DNA of 64,000 bases. It comes from Maribacter luteus (GTDB taxonomy: Bacteria; Bacteroidota; Bacteroidia; Flavobacteriales; Flavobacteriaceae). The DNA lies in contig NZ_WKJH01000030.1 in the NCBI RefSeq assembly GCF_009674825.1, forward strand, positions 372,001 to 436,000, given 5' to 3'. This document shows, piece after piece, positions 1 to 8,400 of this stretch (position 1 is the stretch's first letter; the number at the start of each line of letters is the position of its first letter). A program made the position numbers and the translations under genes. The notes under the pieces were generated by a model, which made no database searches, was not told the origin of the DNA, and saw only the letters and a list, made by a program, of their open reading frames with translations.

Positions 1-1
1 T

Positions 2-2392
2 GTTTTTATAACATGGAACGGGGGTGCATCTTGGTCTAAACAATCAGATGCCGTTTCTGGTGGTACCGGGCCACACTATTATCAGGAATTAATAGCTTCC
101 CCACATAAAGAAGGAACGCTTTATCTTATGAATAACAGTGCCTTGGTTTCAACAGATCATGGAAAAACCTTTACCTTCATGAGTAGATCAAACCAACATA
201 GTGACAGTCATGCTTTGGTTTTTAAGAAATCCGACCCTAATTATTTATTGATCGGTACCGATGGTGGTCTTTATGAAAGTTTTGACAATACGGGTAGTTG
301 GAAATATGTACGAAACTTGCCGATCACCCAATTTTTTAAAATTGCGGTCGATGATGCCGAACCTTTTTACAATGTTTATGGTGGCACACAAGATAATGGT
401 TCACAAGGCGGTCCGTCGAGAACCATTAGTTCTGATGGTATTGCAAGTGCCGACTGGTGGAAAACACTTGGGGCTGATGGGGCCCAAACGGCTACTGAGC
501 CTGGAAATCCCGATATTACCTATGGAGAGTTCCAACAAGGTGCCTTATGGCGTATAGATAGTAAAACAAGGGAAACCGTATTTATTCAGCCCCAAGCAAG
601 AGAGGGTGATCCCTTTGAACGTTTTAATTGGGATGCTCCAATTCTAGTGAGTTCACATAACCCAAAAAGATTATATTTTGCTTCGCAACGGGTTTGGAAA
701 TCAGAAGACAGGGGCGATTCCTGGAAACCGATTTCAACAGACCTTACCTTGAACCAGGAAAGGATGGACTTTCCTTATTACGGTACATCCCAAAGTTGGG
801 ATAATGCTTGGGACATAGGCGCAATGTCAAATTATAATACCATTACTTCCTTAGCCGAATCACCAAAACAAGAAGGTTTGATTTACGCTGGTACCGATGA
901 TGGACTCATTCAAGTAACGGAAGACGGAGGTGCAAATTGGAGAAAATTCACTTTGAATACCATAAAAGGATTACCCACTACACCCTTTGTGAACGATGTT
1001 CGCGCCGATCTTTTTGATGCCAACGTTGTATACGCGGCCTTGGATAACCATAAGTATGGTGATTATAAACCTTACATTATCAAAAGTACTGACAAAGGAA
1101 AGTCTTGGTCTTTGATCAACGGGGATCTTCCCAATAGATTATTGATCTGGAGACTGGTACAAGATCACGTAAAGAAAGATCTATTATTTGCCGCCACCGA
1201 ATTCGGAGTCTATGCTACTTTAAATGGAGGTAAAAACTGGATGGAATTAGAGGGTGGAATGCCAACCATTCCCATTCGGGATATTACCATACAAAGACGT
1301 GAAAATGATTTGGTTGCCGGTTCATTCGGTAGGGGAATATTCATTTTGGACGATATCTCTCCTTTACGGGATTTTGATGAAAGCTTGGAGTCTACTGAAG
1401 CAAAGCTCTTTCCCATAAAACCGGTTGAGTGGTACAAACAATCCAATAGGATAGGAAGTCAAGGTGATGCTGAGTGGATTGCAAAAAATCCTCCTTTCGG
1501 GGCCAATTTCACTTATTACATGGCAGATAAGATAAAATCAAAAACAGACCTCAGGAGGGAAAAAGAGAAAAAAGGAACTGCCAAATTCCCAGGATGGGAT
1601 GCTCTTGAAGAGGAAAGTAGACAAGATGGGCCATCAATACTTTTGGTAATTAAAGATGCTCAAGGAAACGTAATCAATACAGTGAAGGGATCCAACAAAA
1701 AAGGATTTAACCGCGTAAATTGGAACTTAAGTTATCCGAGTAAAAGTGGAGAGCGATTAAAGCCTCCAGAAGGGCGAAGAGGTTTTCGTAGGGGTGGCGT
1801 AATGGTTACCCCCGGGGAGTATTCCGTGACTTTGACCAAACGGGTCAATGGTATCAATACCGTTTTACAAGGACCGGAGACCTTCAAAGTAGCCCCCTTG
1901 TTCGAAGGGGCCTTACCTAGAAAATCATTTGAGGAAATGGATTCGTTCCGGGAAGCTGCTTTTGCATTTCAGCAAGATTTAACGGCAACCAGCACAGCAT
2001 TATCAACCAGTCAGCAAACCGTTGATGCCATGTTAAGGGCCTTGAATAAGGCAACGTCGCCTACCGATGATTTGTATAAACGATTAAATACAGTGAAAAA
2101 TACCTTGTTGGATATTGATAAAGAGCTTAACGGCGACAAAATAAAGGGAGAAATCGGGGAACGATCTAATCCTACGGCTCGTGAAGGTAATTCGATTAGC
2201 TGGAGGGCTTTGGGCAATACCTACGGTCCAACGGAAGAGCATAAAGGTTTCTTGAACCGCGTACAGAATCAACTCAAGATGGTAAAAAATAAATTACTGC
2301 CTATCATTGATTCTACACTCCCAGGACTTGAAAGTGATTTGAAGAAAACGGGAGCCCCTTGGGTGGAAGGACAAGGATTAATCAAGAATTAA
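2..2392 (+). CDS. VPS10/sortilin-type beta-propeller protein, 5' end missing
   Basis: The frame is open from base 2, so this is the 3' part of a longer gene; the GTG/ATG codons inside are not needed as a start. The visible part holds a series of Asp-box (BNR) motifs of the form S/T-x-D-x-G-x-x-W, for example STDHGKTF, SEDRGDSW, TEDGGANW and STDKGKSW, typical of sortilin/VPS10 ten-bladed propellers that Bacteroidetes export. After the propeller comes a beta-sandwich-like stretch (DAQGNVINTVKG followed by NRVNWNL, like FlgD-type Ig domains) and a charged, probably helical tail near the C-terminus. Such proteins are usually annotated as glycosyl hydrolases because of the BNR repeats, but no catalytic residues are recognisable and the real role is unknown. 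A strong terminator follows the stop. Confidence 0.8.
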   Translation, partial: VFITWNGGASWSKQSDAVSGGTGPHYYQELIASPHKEGTLYLMNNSALVSTDHGKTFTFMSRSNQHSDSHALVFKKSDPNYLLIGTDGGLYESFDNTGSWKYVRNLPITQFFKIAVDDAEPFYNVYGGTQDNGSQGGPSRTISSDGIASADWWKTLGADGAQTATEPGNPDITYGEFQQGALWRIDSKTRETVFIQPQAREGDPFERFNWDAPILVSSHNPKRLYFASQRVWKSEDRGDSWKPISTDLTLNQERMDFPYYGTSQSWDNAWDIGAMSNYNTITSLAESPKQEGLIYAGTDDGLIQVTEDGGANWRKFTLNTIKGLPTTPFVNDVRADLFDANVVYAALDNHKYGDYKPYIIKSTDKGKSWSLINGDLPNRLLIWRLVQDHVKKDLLFAATEFGVYATLNGGKNWMELEGGMPTIPIRDITIQRRENDLVAGSFGRGIFILDDISPLRDFDESLESTEAKLFPIKPVEWYKQSNRIGSQGDAEWIAKNPPFGANFTYYMADKIKSKTDLRREKEKKGTAKFPGWDALEEESRQDGPSILLVIKDAQGNVINTVKGSNKKGFNRVNWNLSYPSKSGERLKPPEGRRGFRRGGVMVTPGEYSVTLTKRVNGINTVLQGPETFKVAPLFEGALPRKSFEEMDSFREAAFAFQQDLTATSTALSTSQQTVDAMLRALNKATSPTDDLYKRLNTVKNTLLDIDKELNGDKIKGEIGERSNPTAREGNSISWRALGNTYGPTEEHKGFLNRVQNQLKMVKNKLLPIIDSTLPGLESDLKKTGAPWVEGQGLIKN

Positions 2393-2414
2393 ACCATTAC
2401 CACAAGATTTTATA

Positions 2415-2447
2415 AAAAAGCCTGAATATAGTATTCGGGCTTTTTCT
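2415..2447 (+). terminator. Intrinsic terminator after the VPS10-type gene
   Basis: A 14-bp stem (AAAAAGCCTGAATA pairing with TATTCGGGCTTTTT, one G-U pair) with a three-base loop ends in a T-rich run. It lies 22 bases after the stop codon. Confidence 0.85.
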
Positions 2448-2731
2448 TTTTACAATTTGTATTAAATGGATTTTGCCTTTTATATTTGAAGGACTTTAAA
2501 AGTTTTTAAACCACTGGGACTACTGAAAAAAACTTAACCGTTAGGTAATACGTATCGATAAAAAAATTACCTTCAAAACCGGTTATTCGGTATGCTCCTA
2601 GAGCCCCAAAAATTGATCTTATTTATGGATAAAACACAATGTACATACAATGCATGCCAAACATTTAGTGGTTTTAGAGCTGTTAATAAGAATAGTACCC
2701 TGTTTGGGTGCACCATAAAATTATTAGTGAA
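2448..2731. other. Intergenic region, no gene seen
   Basis: AT-rich spacer between the terminator and the FRG gene. No open frame or repeat stands out. It should contain the promoter of the FRG gene. Confidence 0.5.
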
Positions 2732-3544
2732 ATGACAGATTTTGAGCTATTTGAACCAAAAAATTGGATAGAACTACAAGAATTTTTATTCAATGAAAAG
2801 GACAATAAAATTGATAGGTTTAGATCACCTTATGCCTATAGGGGTGTTCATAATGCCGAATTTGGATTAGAGCCAAGCCTGCAAAGAATGGGAAGAAAAC
2901 CCTCAAAGGTTGAAGGTACCATGATCCGAAACTTTAAGAAGTACTCTCCGATAAACACCTTGATCGATGACAATAACAATCTTTGGAACTGGTTTTCCTT
3001 AGGACAACACCACGGACTACCCACTAGACTGATCGACTGGACCCACTCCCCAAATGTTGCCTTACATTTTTTAACGGAGGACATGGACACTTATGATATG
3101 GACGGAGCCATATGGATGGTGAACTATATAGCGCTAAGGGAAGAACTGCCGGAAGAGCTTAAAACACCCATTTTCAACAAGGACATATTTTATTTTAGCT
3201 CAAAGGAATTGAAACAAACCATAGGCAATTCTTTGGAGGAACTCTATGATTTTTCGAGTAGGAATGCAAATACCATGATATTTTTTGAGCCACCATCCCT
3301 CGATGATCGCATCATAAACCAATTCGCCCTTTTTTCGTTTATGTTAGACCCGGATTCCAATCCATTGGAGTGGCTTAAAAAACATCCCAAATATTTAAAA
3401 AAGGTAATTATCCCTTCAGGATTAAAGTGGGAAATACGCGATAAGCTCGACCAAGCGAACATTACCGAAAGAATTATTTATCCCGGGTTGGAAGGTATTT
3501 CCAAATGGTTGAAAAGATGGTATAGTGACAAGAACAAAATCTAA
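2732..3544 (+). CDS. FRG domain-containing protein
   Basis: The FRG domain is shown by the two hallmark blocks: YRGVHNAEFGLEPSLQR near residue 35, and GQHHGLPTRLIDWTHSPNVA near residue 90. No signal peptide or membrane segment is visible, so it is probably cytoplasmic. ATG at 2732 is preferred; a GTG at 2708 would add eight residues. The gene stands alone between a terminator and a long spacer. FRG domains occur in Bacteroidetes accessory genes and are often found near phage-defence or toxin-like genes, but no defence partner is present here. The biochemical function of the domain is not established, so only the family name is given. Confidence 0.8.
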   Translation: MTDFELFEPKNWIELQEFLFNEKDNKIDRFRSPYAYRGVHNAEFGLEPSLQRMGRKPSKVEGTMIRNFKKYSPINTLIDDNNNLWNWFSLGQHHGLPTRLIDWTHSPNVALHFLTEDMDTYDMDGAIWMVNYIALREELPEELKTPIFNKDIFYFSSKELKQTIGNSLEELYDFSSRNANTMIFFEPPSLDDRIINQFALFSFMLDPDSNPLEWLKKHPKYLKKVIIPSGLKWEIRDKLDQANITERIIYPGLEGISKWLKRWYSDKNKI

Positions 3545-3943
3545 TAGGGTGTTATGAATAAGATCAGCCAAAAAATGTTGAAAGATTAATATGACATCAA
3601 AGTCTATCTTTATTTTTACGGTTTTCTTTTCACAGGAATCTAAAAACTATTTTTACCATCACATTATTATAACTATCAGTTATGTACAGGTTTAATTTTG
3701 AGTGGTTGACTAAAATCAAAACTTGTTTCAAAATGGTACATTCAGAGGTGAATTTTGCGCATCTTTTGCATATAAACCTATAGAAATTACCCAATACCAA
3801 AAAAAATTCAATTCATATAAGCCAGCCATATAACCAATACAAATTTATCCTTTCCGTTTTCGTCTTTTTTTAAATATTCAAAAAAATGCTTTACCTAGGC
3901 AAACAAACTTTGTAATCACAACATCAATAAAATTTTGTATTGA
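3545..3943. other. Intergenic region, convergent, no gene seen
   Basis: About 400 AT-rich bases between the FRG gene and the convergent lipoprotein gene. No coding frame, clear terminator hairpin or repeat was found. Confidence 0.5.
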
Positions 3944-4906
3944 TCAGTCCTTGATTTCAAAGGTCTTCAAGAGGCCTTTTTCTTTTGAATTGGGTACTTC
4001 AGAAATAAAAACATACTTCCCTGGCTCTAAATCAACTGTAAAATAACCCGTACTACCGGACGGCATATCATTTACACCTCCAAGAAATGTTACACCATTG
4101 GGAGCTGGAGTGATAAGCCCTTTGGGGTGCGACCAGTCCATCCATTTCTCCAAGGCCTCAATATCTGCATGGGAATCCAATCGTGCGATATTAATATCGT
4201 GCCAAATAAAATTCTCGTGTGCTTTTTGGTCTTTTACAAAGACCGAGAAAGTGTGTCTACCTTGGGTGATAGGTTGGTCCCAACTTATACCTTCTTCTCC
4301 TGAAAGTATGATATTAATAGTCGCTTGTGGGGGTTCTTGACCACTAGCTTCTTTTGTAACTATGAGTGGTTTGGCCATGCCCATAAGAGTGTGGAATTTA
4401 CCGTTTGGCATTTTTACGTAGCACTCCATAACATAATAACCGGGGTCTAATTTTAAGGTACTCACTGCTGTATGTTTAGGTGAGATTAGGCCTGATCCAC
4501 CACTAAAAACAATATCAAAATACCAAGCAGGCAGATTACCAAATGCTCCAAAGCCTTCTTCTGATTTCCCCATATTGATTAAATCCATTCCATCTTCAAA
4601 AACGGGGGCTACATCGGTAATCGTGTTTTTAATAGTTTTACCTTCAGGATATTGATCCAATAAAAAAAAATGGGTTTCATTTGACAGGTTATCATAAACA
4701 AAGGTGTTCCACCCAGAAGAAATGGTATCCACCGATTGAAATTCCATGCTACGGGTTGTAACCCTGATTGCATTTTTCGACATACTGACTGATTCAGTTA
4801 CTACTGGGTCCTCTTCAACTGTACCAGATTGCTTGTTATTCTGCTTACAATTAACTATTATACATACAAGCACTGATAGGCTTATTATTTTAAGTGTTGT
4901 TTTCAT
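3944..4906 (-). CDS. Lipoprotein with two cupredoxin-like repeats
   Basis: A 320-residue protein with a hydrophobic signal and Cys20 as the likely lipidation site, so probably anchored in a membrane facing the periplasm or surface. The mature part looks duplicated. Repeat 1 (about 65-185) ends with PGYYVMECYVKMPNGKFH followed by TLMGMAKPLIV; repeat 2 (about 205-320) ends with EPGKYVFISEVPNSKEKGLL. The 'PG-Y-x-x-x-C ... H ... M' pattern of repeat 1 (Cys162, His172, Met175/177, with His79 upstream) resembles plastocyanin-like domains, but repeat 2 lacks these residues. Metal binding is therefore inference only. It is the last gene of a minus-strand run of small exported proteins, 11 bases after the next gene's stop. 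Confidence 0.7.
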   Translation of the reverse strand: MKTTLKIISLSVLVCIIVNCKQNNKQSGTVEEDPVVTESVSMSKNAIRVTTRSMEFQSVDTISSGWNTFVYDNLSNETHFFLLDQYPEGKTIKNTITDVAPVFEDGMDLINMGKSEEGFGAFGNLPAWYFDIVFSGGSGLISPKHTAVSTLKLDPGYYVMECYVKMPNGKFHTLMGMAKPLIVTKEASGQEPPQATINIILSGEEGISWDQPITQGRHTFSVFVKDQKAHENFIWHDINIARLDSHADIEALEKWMDWSHPKGLITPAPNGVTFLGGVNDMPSGSTGYFTVDLEPGKYVFISEVPNSKEKGLLKTFEIKD

Positions 4907-4917
4907 TTGCTTTAATG

Positions 4918-5475
4918 TTATTGGGTAAATGTTGCTTTTATTTTACCGGAAATAAGAAAATTATTGTCGCGTTCGGTTATTCCACTGCCTTCTCCCTTAA
5001 AAGTCATGTCCAATTCGTTTTCAGTCAATTTATCAATTTTAATGATTCCTTTTCTGAATATGATTCGTTTATTTATACTTTTTGTATTCCTGTCGGAATT
5101 GAAAAAGTTCAGGTCTACTTTGATTTTTCCGGCATTTTCGTCCGGAATACTATATTTTGCATTTTGGGCAACCAAAATATCGGTATGGGTAAGGTTCAAA
5201 TTGAGCTGAAATGGGTTTTCCTTTTCCCTGAATAATAGTAAGATGCTGTCTTTTGTAAATATGGTCTTTACGGGCAATAGGCTTTCTTGCTGAATGTGAA
5301 ATACTTGGTTTTCCATTGAAACTTCTACTGCATAGTTTCCATTGAGGTTATTTACCGAAGTGTTGGCCTCTTGCTTTTGGGCATCTTTGCACAAAACAAC
5401 AACCATTGATATACCTACTATGAAAATATATAGCAAGCAGCTTTTTAATTTTGAGGTTGGAATATTCATTACCAA
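4918..5475 (-). CDS. Small lipoprotein of unknown function
   Basis: A 185-residue protein with an N-terminal hydrophobic stretch ending in VVVLC (Cys29), a likely lipoprotein signal. ATG at 5475 or 5469 could start it. The mature part is predicted to be mostly beta strand, with alternating hydrophobic residues (for example LNLNLTHTDILVAQ), and ends in TFTQ. No family was recognised. It sits in a tight run, 16 bases after the stop of the hexapeptide-repeat gene and 11 bases before the cupredoxin-like lipoprotein, so the three are probably co-transcribed. Confidence 0.7.
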   Translation of the reverse strand: MVMNIPTSKLKSCLLYIFIVGISMVVVLCKDAQKQEANTSVNNLNGNYAVEVSMENQVFHIQQESLLPVKTIFTKDSILLLFREKENPFQLNLNLTHTDILVAQNAKYSIPDENAGKIKVDLNFFNSDRNTKSINKRIIFRKGIIKIDKLTENELDMTFKGEGSGITERDNNFLISGKIKATFTQ

Positions 5476-5491
5476 AGTTTTTAAGATGGGG

Positions 5492-5983
5492 TTATCTTAC
5501 TTTTAAAACAACCATTTTTTTCTTCTTATCAAACATTACAAGGAAGTGGTCTCCAGGAAGAAAATGGTCTTCAGGTAGAAAATGGTCTCCGGGAAGAAAA
5601 TGATCTCCAGGAAGAAAATGATCTCCGGGAAGAAAATGGCCACCGGGCATATATGGTACATTTAAGTTTATGGACACAACCGATTCTTGCGGGAGGTTTA
5701 AATTCCCTGTCCCCTTAAGTTGACTTTTTTTGGTAATGGCCCTTTTGGATTTTGATGAACGGTACAGTTTACCTGCATAGAAAGTACTTTTGGGGTATAA
5801 CTTGTTCAAGTTACGTATATTACCCTCTTCAAAAGGAACAATATGGGTTAGCTTCTTATTGGATTTGTTCACCACCACTACCACATTTTCCCCTTTGGAG
5901 GATTTTCCCTGGGCGTTTGCACATGGGTGTACGGCCCATAATAGTAGGGCCAAAACAACTACTTTTTTCATTTGTGATTTCAT
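5492..5983 (-). CDS. Exported protein with tandem GDHFLP hexapeptides
   Basis: A 163-residue protein with a signal peptide probably cut after ANA (MKSQMKK..., start at 5983 or 5971). A basic N-terminal part of about 100 residues (KSKRAITKKSQLKG) is followed by six consecutive copies of a hexapeptide, consensus G-D-H-F-L-P, then a short basic tail (DKKKKMVVLKVR). The repeats give regularly spaced His and Asp residues. That could bind metal, but no family with this architecture is recognised and this is inference. The middle of the protein (NKKLTHIVPFEEGNI) carries no known motif. Confidence 0.7.
   Translation of the reverse strand: MKSQMKKVVVLALLLWAVHPCANAQGKSSKGENVVVVVNKSNKKLTHIVPFEEGNIRNLNKLYPKSTFYAGKLYRSSKSKRAITKKSQLKGTGNLNLPQESVVSINLNVPYMPGGHFLPGDHFLPGDHFLPGDHFLPEDHFLPGDHFLVMFDKKKKMVVLKVR
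5540..5641 (-). repeat. Six 18-bp tandem repeats inside a gene
   Basis: On the minus strand, units close to GATCATTTTCTTCCTGGA repeat six times without spacers, each encoding GDHFLP or a close variant (GGHFLP, EDHFLP). Silent differences between units suggest they are not very recent copies. The repeat number may vary between strains. Confidence 0.9.
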
Positions 5984-6054
5984 ATGTTTTATACATTAAT
6001 GGGTTTTGAAGGATTTAAGGCATTAATCTCTTTTTTTAAATGCTCTTGTTTTTT

Positions 6055-6309
6055 CTATTGGTGATATACATTTTTTAAAGTTTGTGTAATTGCTTTTAAT
6101 CCTTGTTTGGTATCTTGACCACAAGAAGATATTGTGAACACTGTTGAAGACAATATTGTATGCATTGGAAGTTTATCAATAACAACGTCTTCGGTGTTTA
6201 CAGAAACTGATTGTGCTTTATGGTTAATAGCTCCTACGGAAATACCAAAACTAAATGTTGGGTTTCCTTCTTTTATTTCAATACGACCTGATTTAGCAGG
6301 TGTTTTTAA
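6055..6309 (-). pseudogene. Start-less coding remnant, 84 codons
   Basis: Reading the minus strand, an uninterrupted frame of 84 codons runs to TAG at 6055. It has coding-like composition (for example KSGRIEIKEGNPTFSFGISV and, near the end, CGQDTKQGLKAITQTLKNVY). It begins directly after a stop codon, four bases beyond the stop of the upstream lipoprotein gene, with no plausible start except an internal ATG that would leave about 40 residues. It looks like the 3' end of a gene whose 5' part was lost. A genuine small gene with an unusual start cannot be excluded. Confidence 0.45.
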
Positions 6310-6313
6310 TTAC

Positions 6314-6913
6314 TTACATAGCGTTAAGGGATTTTAAATCCAAAGTTGAAATCACATCCCAAAGCTTATCATGGTTAATTCCAAGGCTAACTATGGTTAT
6401 TCCAAAGCGCATATCAACCAAAAATTTGACTTCATAATAATTATCTTTTTCAACGTAGGTTTCCAATACTTTGAGTTCCTTGTTTTCATACGTTTTTTGA
6501 TAGCCAGATGATTTTTCACTACTAAATTTCATAGTCTGAGCCATATAATGAGAGTTTATTGCCAATAAACCATCCTTGCTGGCTCCATCCACAATGGTGA
6601 GTTCTAGTTTTTTGCCGTCTCCATCTGTATAGATAGCTCCTGCAGATGCAATGTCGTTTTGCGAAATGCGGGATGTGGTAAACTCTGCCCTTTTGAAATT
6701 TTCAAGATTGGTCGGTAACCAGTTTTGGAATTGTGTTTCTGTAGCAGGTTCTGTCATTTTTAAGTGTTCTCTAAAATCGTTTGTTTTAGGTGTTTCCTTA
6801 ACTACTTTTACTGTTTTTTGAATAATCTGTTTGTTTTTTGATTTATCTCCGCCACAAGAAAATAAAAAGAAGGAGCTAAAAGTTATTGCAATAGTTTTTA
6901 GTGGATATTTCAT
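6314..6913 (-). CDS. Lipoprotein of unknown function
   Basis: Begins MKYPLKTIAITFSSFFLFSC, a lipoprotein signal with Cys20 when read from the ATG at 6913; an upstream ATG at 6937 would add eight residues before the signal and is less likely. The mature protein (about 180 residues) has a charged linker (KNKQIIQKTVKVVKETPKT) and an alpha/beta-looking domain with TDGDGKKLELTIVDGA. It ends in KSLNAM. No known family was recognised. A coding remnant follows it directly, so the local operon has been rearranged. Confidence 0.65.
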   Translation of the reverse strand: MKYPLKTIAITFSSFFLFSCGGDKSKNKQIIQKTVKVVKETPKTNDFREHLKMTEPATETQFQNWLPTNLENFKRAEFTTSRISQNDIASAGAIYTDGDGKKLELTIVDGASKDGLLAINSHYMAQTMKFSSEKSSGYQKTYENKELKVLETYVEKDNYYEVKFLVDMRFGITIVSLGINHDKLWDVISTLDLKSLNAM

Positions 6914-6967
6914 TTTAAATCTAAGGTTTATCATCAATTTTTATTTTTACCAAGTTCTTTTAACCCT

Positions 6968-7123
6968 TTACCAGGATGTAGCTCCTTCTTTTAATTGTTC
7001 TTCTAATTTTTCCAGTTCCTTTTTTCTTTGAACTTCCCCTTTACCCGCTATTGATCTACAGGATTTCAGAAAACCACCTACATCAAAAGAGACTATAAAA
7101 AACTTGTGTGAAATATACTTCTA
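6968..7123 (-). pseudogene. Start-less coding remnant, about 51 codons
   Basis: On the minus strand a short frame without ATG, GTG or TTG near its beginning runs to TAA at 6968. It reads SFDVGGFLKSCRSIAGKG and then a strongly charged helical tail (VQRKKELEKLEEQLKEGATS, W). The composition is protein-like. It is probably the 3' end of a deleted gene between two intact lipoprotein genes. Confidence 0.35.
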
Positions 7124-7177
7124 CTATATAAGGGATATGCTTTGTGGTTTGATTACATCCTATGTTTCAAAATGCGA

Positions 7178-7579
7178 TTAACCGCAAGGGTTACTGTCCA
7201 CTTCTTCTTTTGCCTCATCTATGGCTTGGTTGATTGCGTCTTGATTTGCCGTAGGAACACAATCGACTATATTCCGTAATGCTTCCAGGTAATCATAAGC
7301 TGTCGATTCAACAAGGGTACAATTCGACTCAGTAGGGTCCTGACTATAAGCATTTATAGCATTATAATATGCGGTGAATTCGTTTTCGACCCATTCGGTC
7401 CATGTTCCGGCTTGGCAATCAAAGGATGATGCGTCGTCATCGGTGTCGTCGCTGCCACAGCTTATAGTGATTAAAAATGCTATTGCCAGACAACAGGTTC
7501 TGAATATTTGTTTACTTGTTAATTTGTCGATAAATACATGGATACTCATTCGATTGATTTTTAAGGTTGTTATTTTCAT
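7178..7579 (-). CDS. Small cysteine-containing lipoprotein
   Basis: A 133-residue protein with an N-terminal hydrophobic segment ending in ITISC (Cys41), a likely lipoprotein signal. Inner starts (Met11) would give a more usual signal length. The mature part is acidic near the N-terminus (GSDDTDDDASS) and helical, with four cysteines (DCQAG, SNCTL, VDCVP, NPCG) that could form two disulfides. No family name can be given. It belongs to the exported-protein run. Confidence 0.65.
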   Translation of the reverse strand: MKITTLKINRMSIHVFIDKLTSKQIFRTCCLAIAFLITISCGSDDTDDDASSFDCQAGTWTEWVENEFTAYYNAINAYSQDPTESNCTLVESTAYDYLEALRNIVDCVPTANQDAINQAIDEAKEEVDSNPCG

Positions 7580-7651
7580 CTGTTACTTTGTTTTCTCCGA
7601 ACCAATCCTATAAAAAAGAACGGAGATATACGGGTAAAAACTTTTCCATAT

Positions 7652-7801
7652 TCAATTGTTTACGGTGATCTTTACGTGTTTAACCCCTCCTTCTTTTTCA
7701 AATGTGCTTTGAACGCTGAAATCAAACTCGGAGACATTGACTTTCTTGGGTGTTTGCTTTAAAGCCACATAGGTAAAACTCTTGTTGTGTGTTTTCGATT
7801 C
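7652..7801 (-). pseudogene. Coding remnant downstream of the OMP gene
   Basis: The frame directly following, and in phase with, the TAA of the beta-barrel gene at 7802 stays open for 49 codons to TGA at 7652 (for example KQTPKKVNVSEFDFSVQSTF, then KEGGVKHVKITVNN). It has no ATG; a GTG could give a 38-residue product. The beta-barrel gene already ends in a normal barrel strand, so this is more likely the tail of a lost gene than a natural read-through extension. Confidence 0.35.
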
Positions 7802-8317
7802 TTATATCCTAAACTTTACGCCACCGGCAACTACCAATTGGCCTTCATCAATGATTACATATTTTACTTCAGCGAACGGGGTAATGCTCCCTCCTATATT
7901 AAAATTGGCACCACCGCCCAGGTTAAGTCCAAAACGCCCATCACTGGCCGAAAAGTCTCCCAAAAAACCAAGATCGTTGTCATCGTAGCTTACCTTAACG
8001 CTGGAATAATTTAGTCCTGCAATTGCGTAAACACCAATTGTTTCTTCATCCAAAAAATAATAATTGGCATTGGCATTGAATTCAAACCAGTTGATTTTCA
8101 CACCGGATTCGTCTTTAGGTAGATAATAAATAAACGAAGGCGAAATGGTCAATTTGTCAATAATTGGAAATTCCGCATTGGCACCTATACCTATATTTTC
8201 AATTTCGGTGCCGTAGGCAAGAAATACACCCAATTTGTTGTCGGTTTGGGCATTTACAGTGAAAGAAAATGTAAAGTACAATAAAGCTGATGTAATAATG
8301 AGATTGATTTTTTTCAT
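7802..8317 (-). CDS. Small outer-membrane beta-barrel protein
   Basis: 171 residues with a signal peptide ending in VNAQ, followed by alternating amphipathic strands (LGVFLAYGTEIENIGIGANA, WFEFNANANYYF, GVYAIAGLNYSSVKVSYDD, FGLNLGGGANFNIGG, PFAEVKYVI) and a C-terminal strand VVAGGVKFRI. This is the pattern of OmpW/opacity-like eight-stranded barrels. It should sit in the outer membrane. No enzymatic residues are seen, and the substrate, if any, is unknown. Confidence 0.75.
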   Translation of the reverse strand: MKKINLIITSALLYFTFSFTVNAQTDNKLGVFLAYGTEIENIGIGANAEFPIIDKLTISPSFIYYLPKDESGVKINWFEFNANANYYFLDEETIGVYAIAGLNYSSVKVSYDDNDLGFLGDFSASDGRFGLNLGGGANFNIGGSITPFAEVKYVIIDEGQLVVAGGVKFRI

Positions 8318-8400
8318 GATTTAGAATTAATGTTAAGAGTAAAAATATTTATTCGTGAAACGTGTGTTAATTTGTCATTTAAAGGATTGGATTATTCATA

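Noticed and set aside
2-2392. Sialidase or true glycosidase activity from the Asp-boxes
   Set aside because: Asp-boxes are structural; no catalytic Arg triad or Tyr/Glu pair was recognised, and the layout fits VPS10/sortilin propellers.
5540-5641. 18-bp repeats as a possible CRISPR array
   Set aside because: Repeats are contiguous without spacers and lie in frame within a signal-peptide gene.
7652-8317. Programmed stop-codon read-through of the outer-membrane protein
   Set aside because: The first product already ends in a normal barrel strand; the in-phase extension has no sign of a recoding signal and is better explained as a gene remnant.
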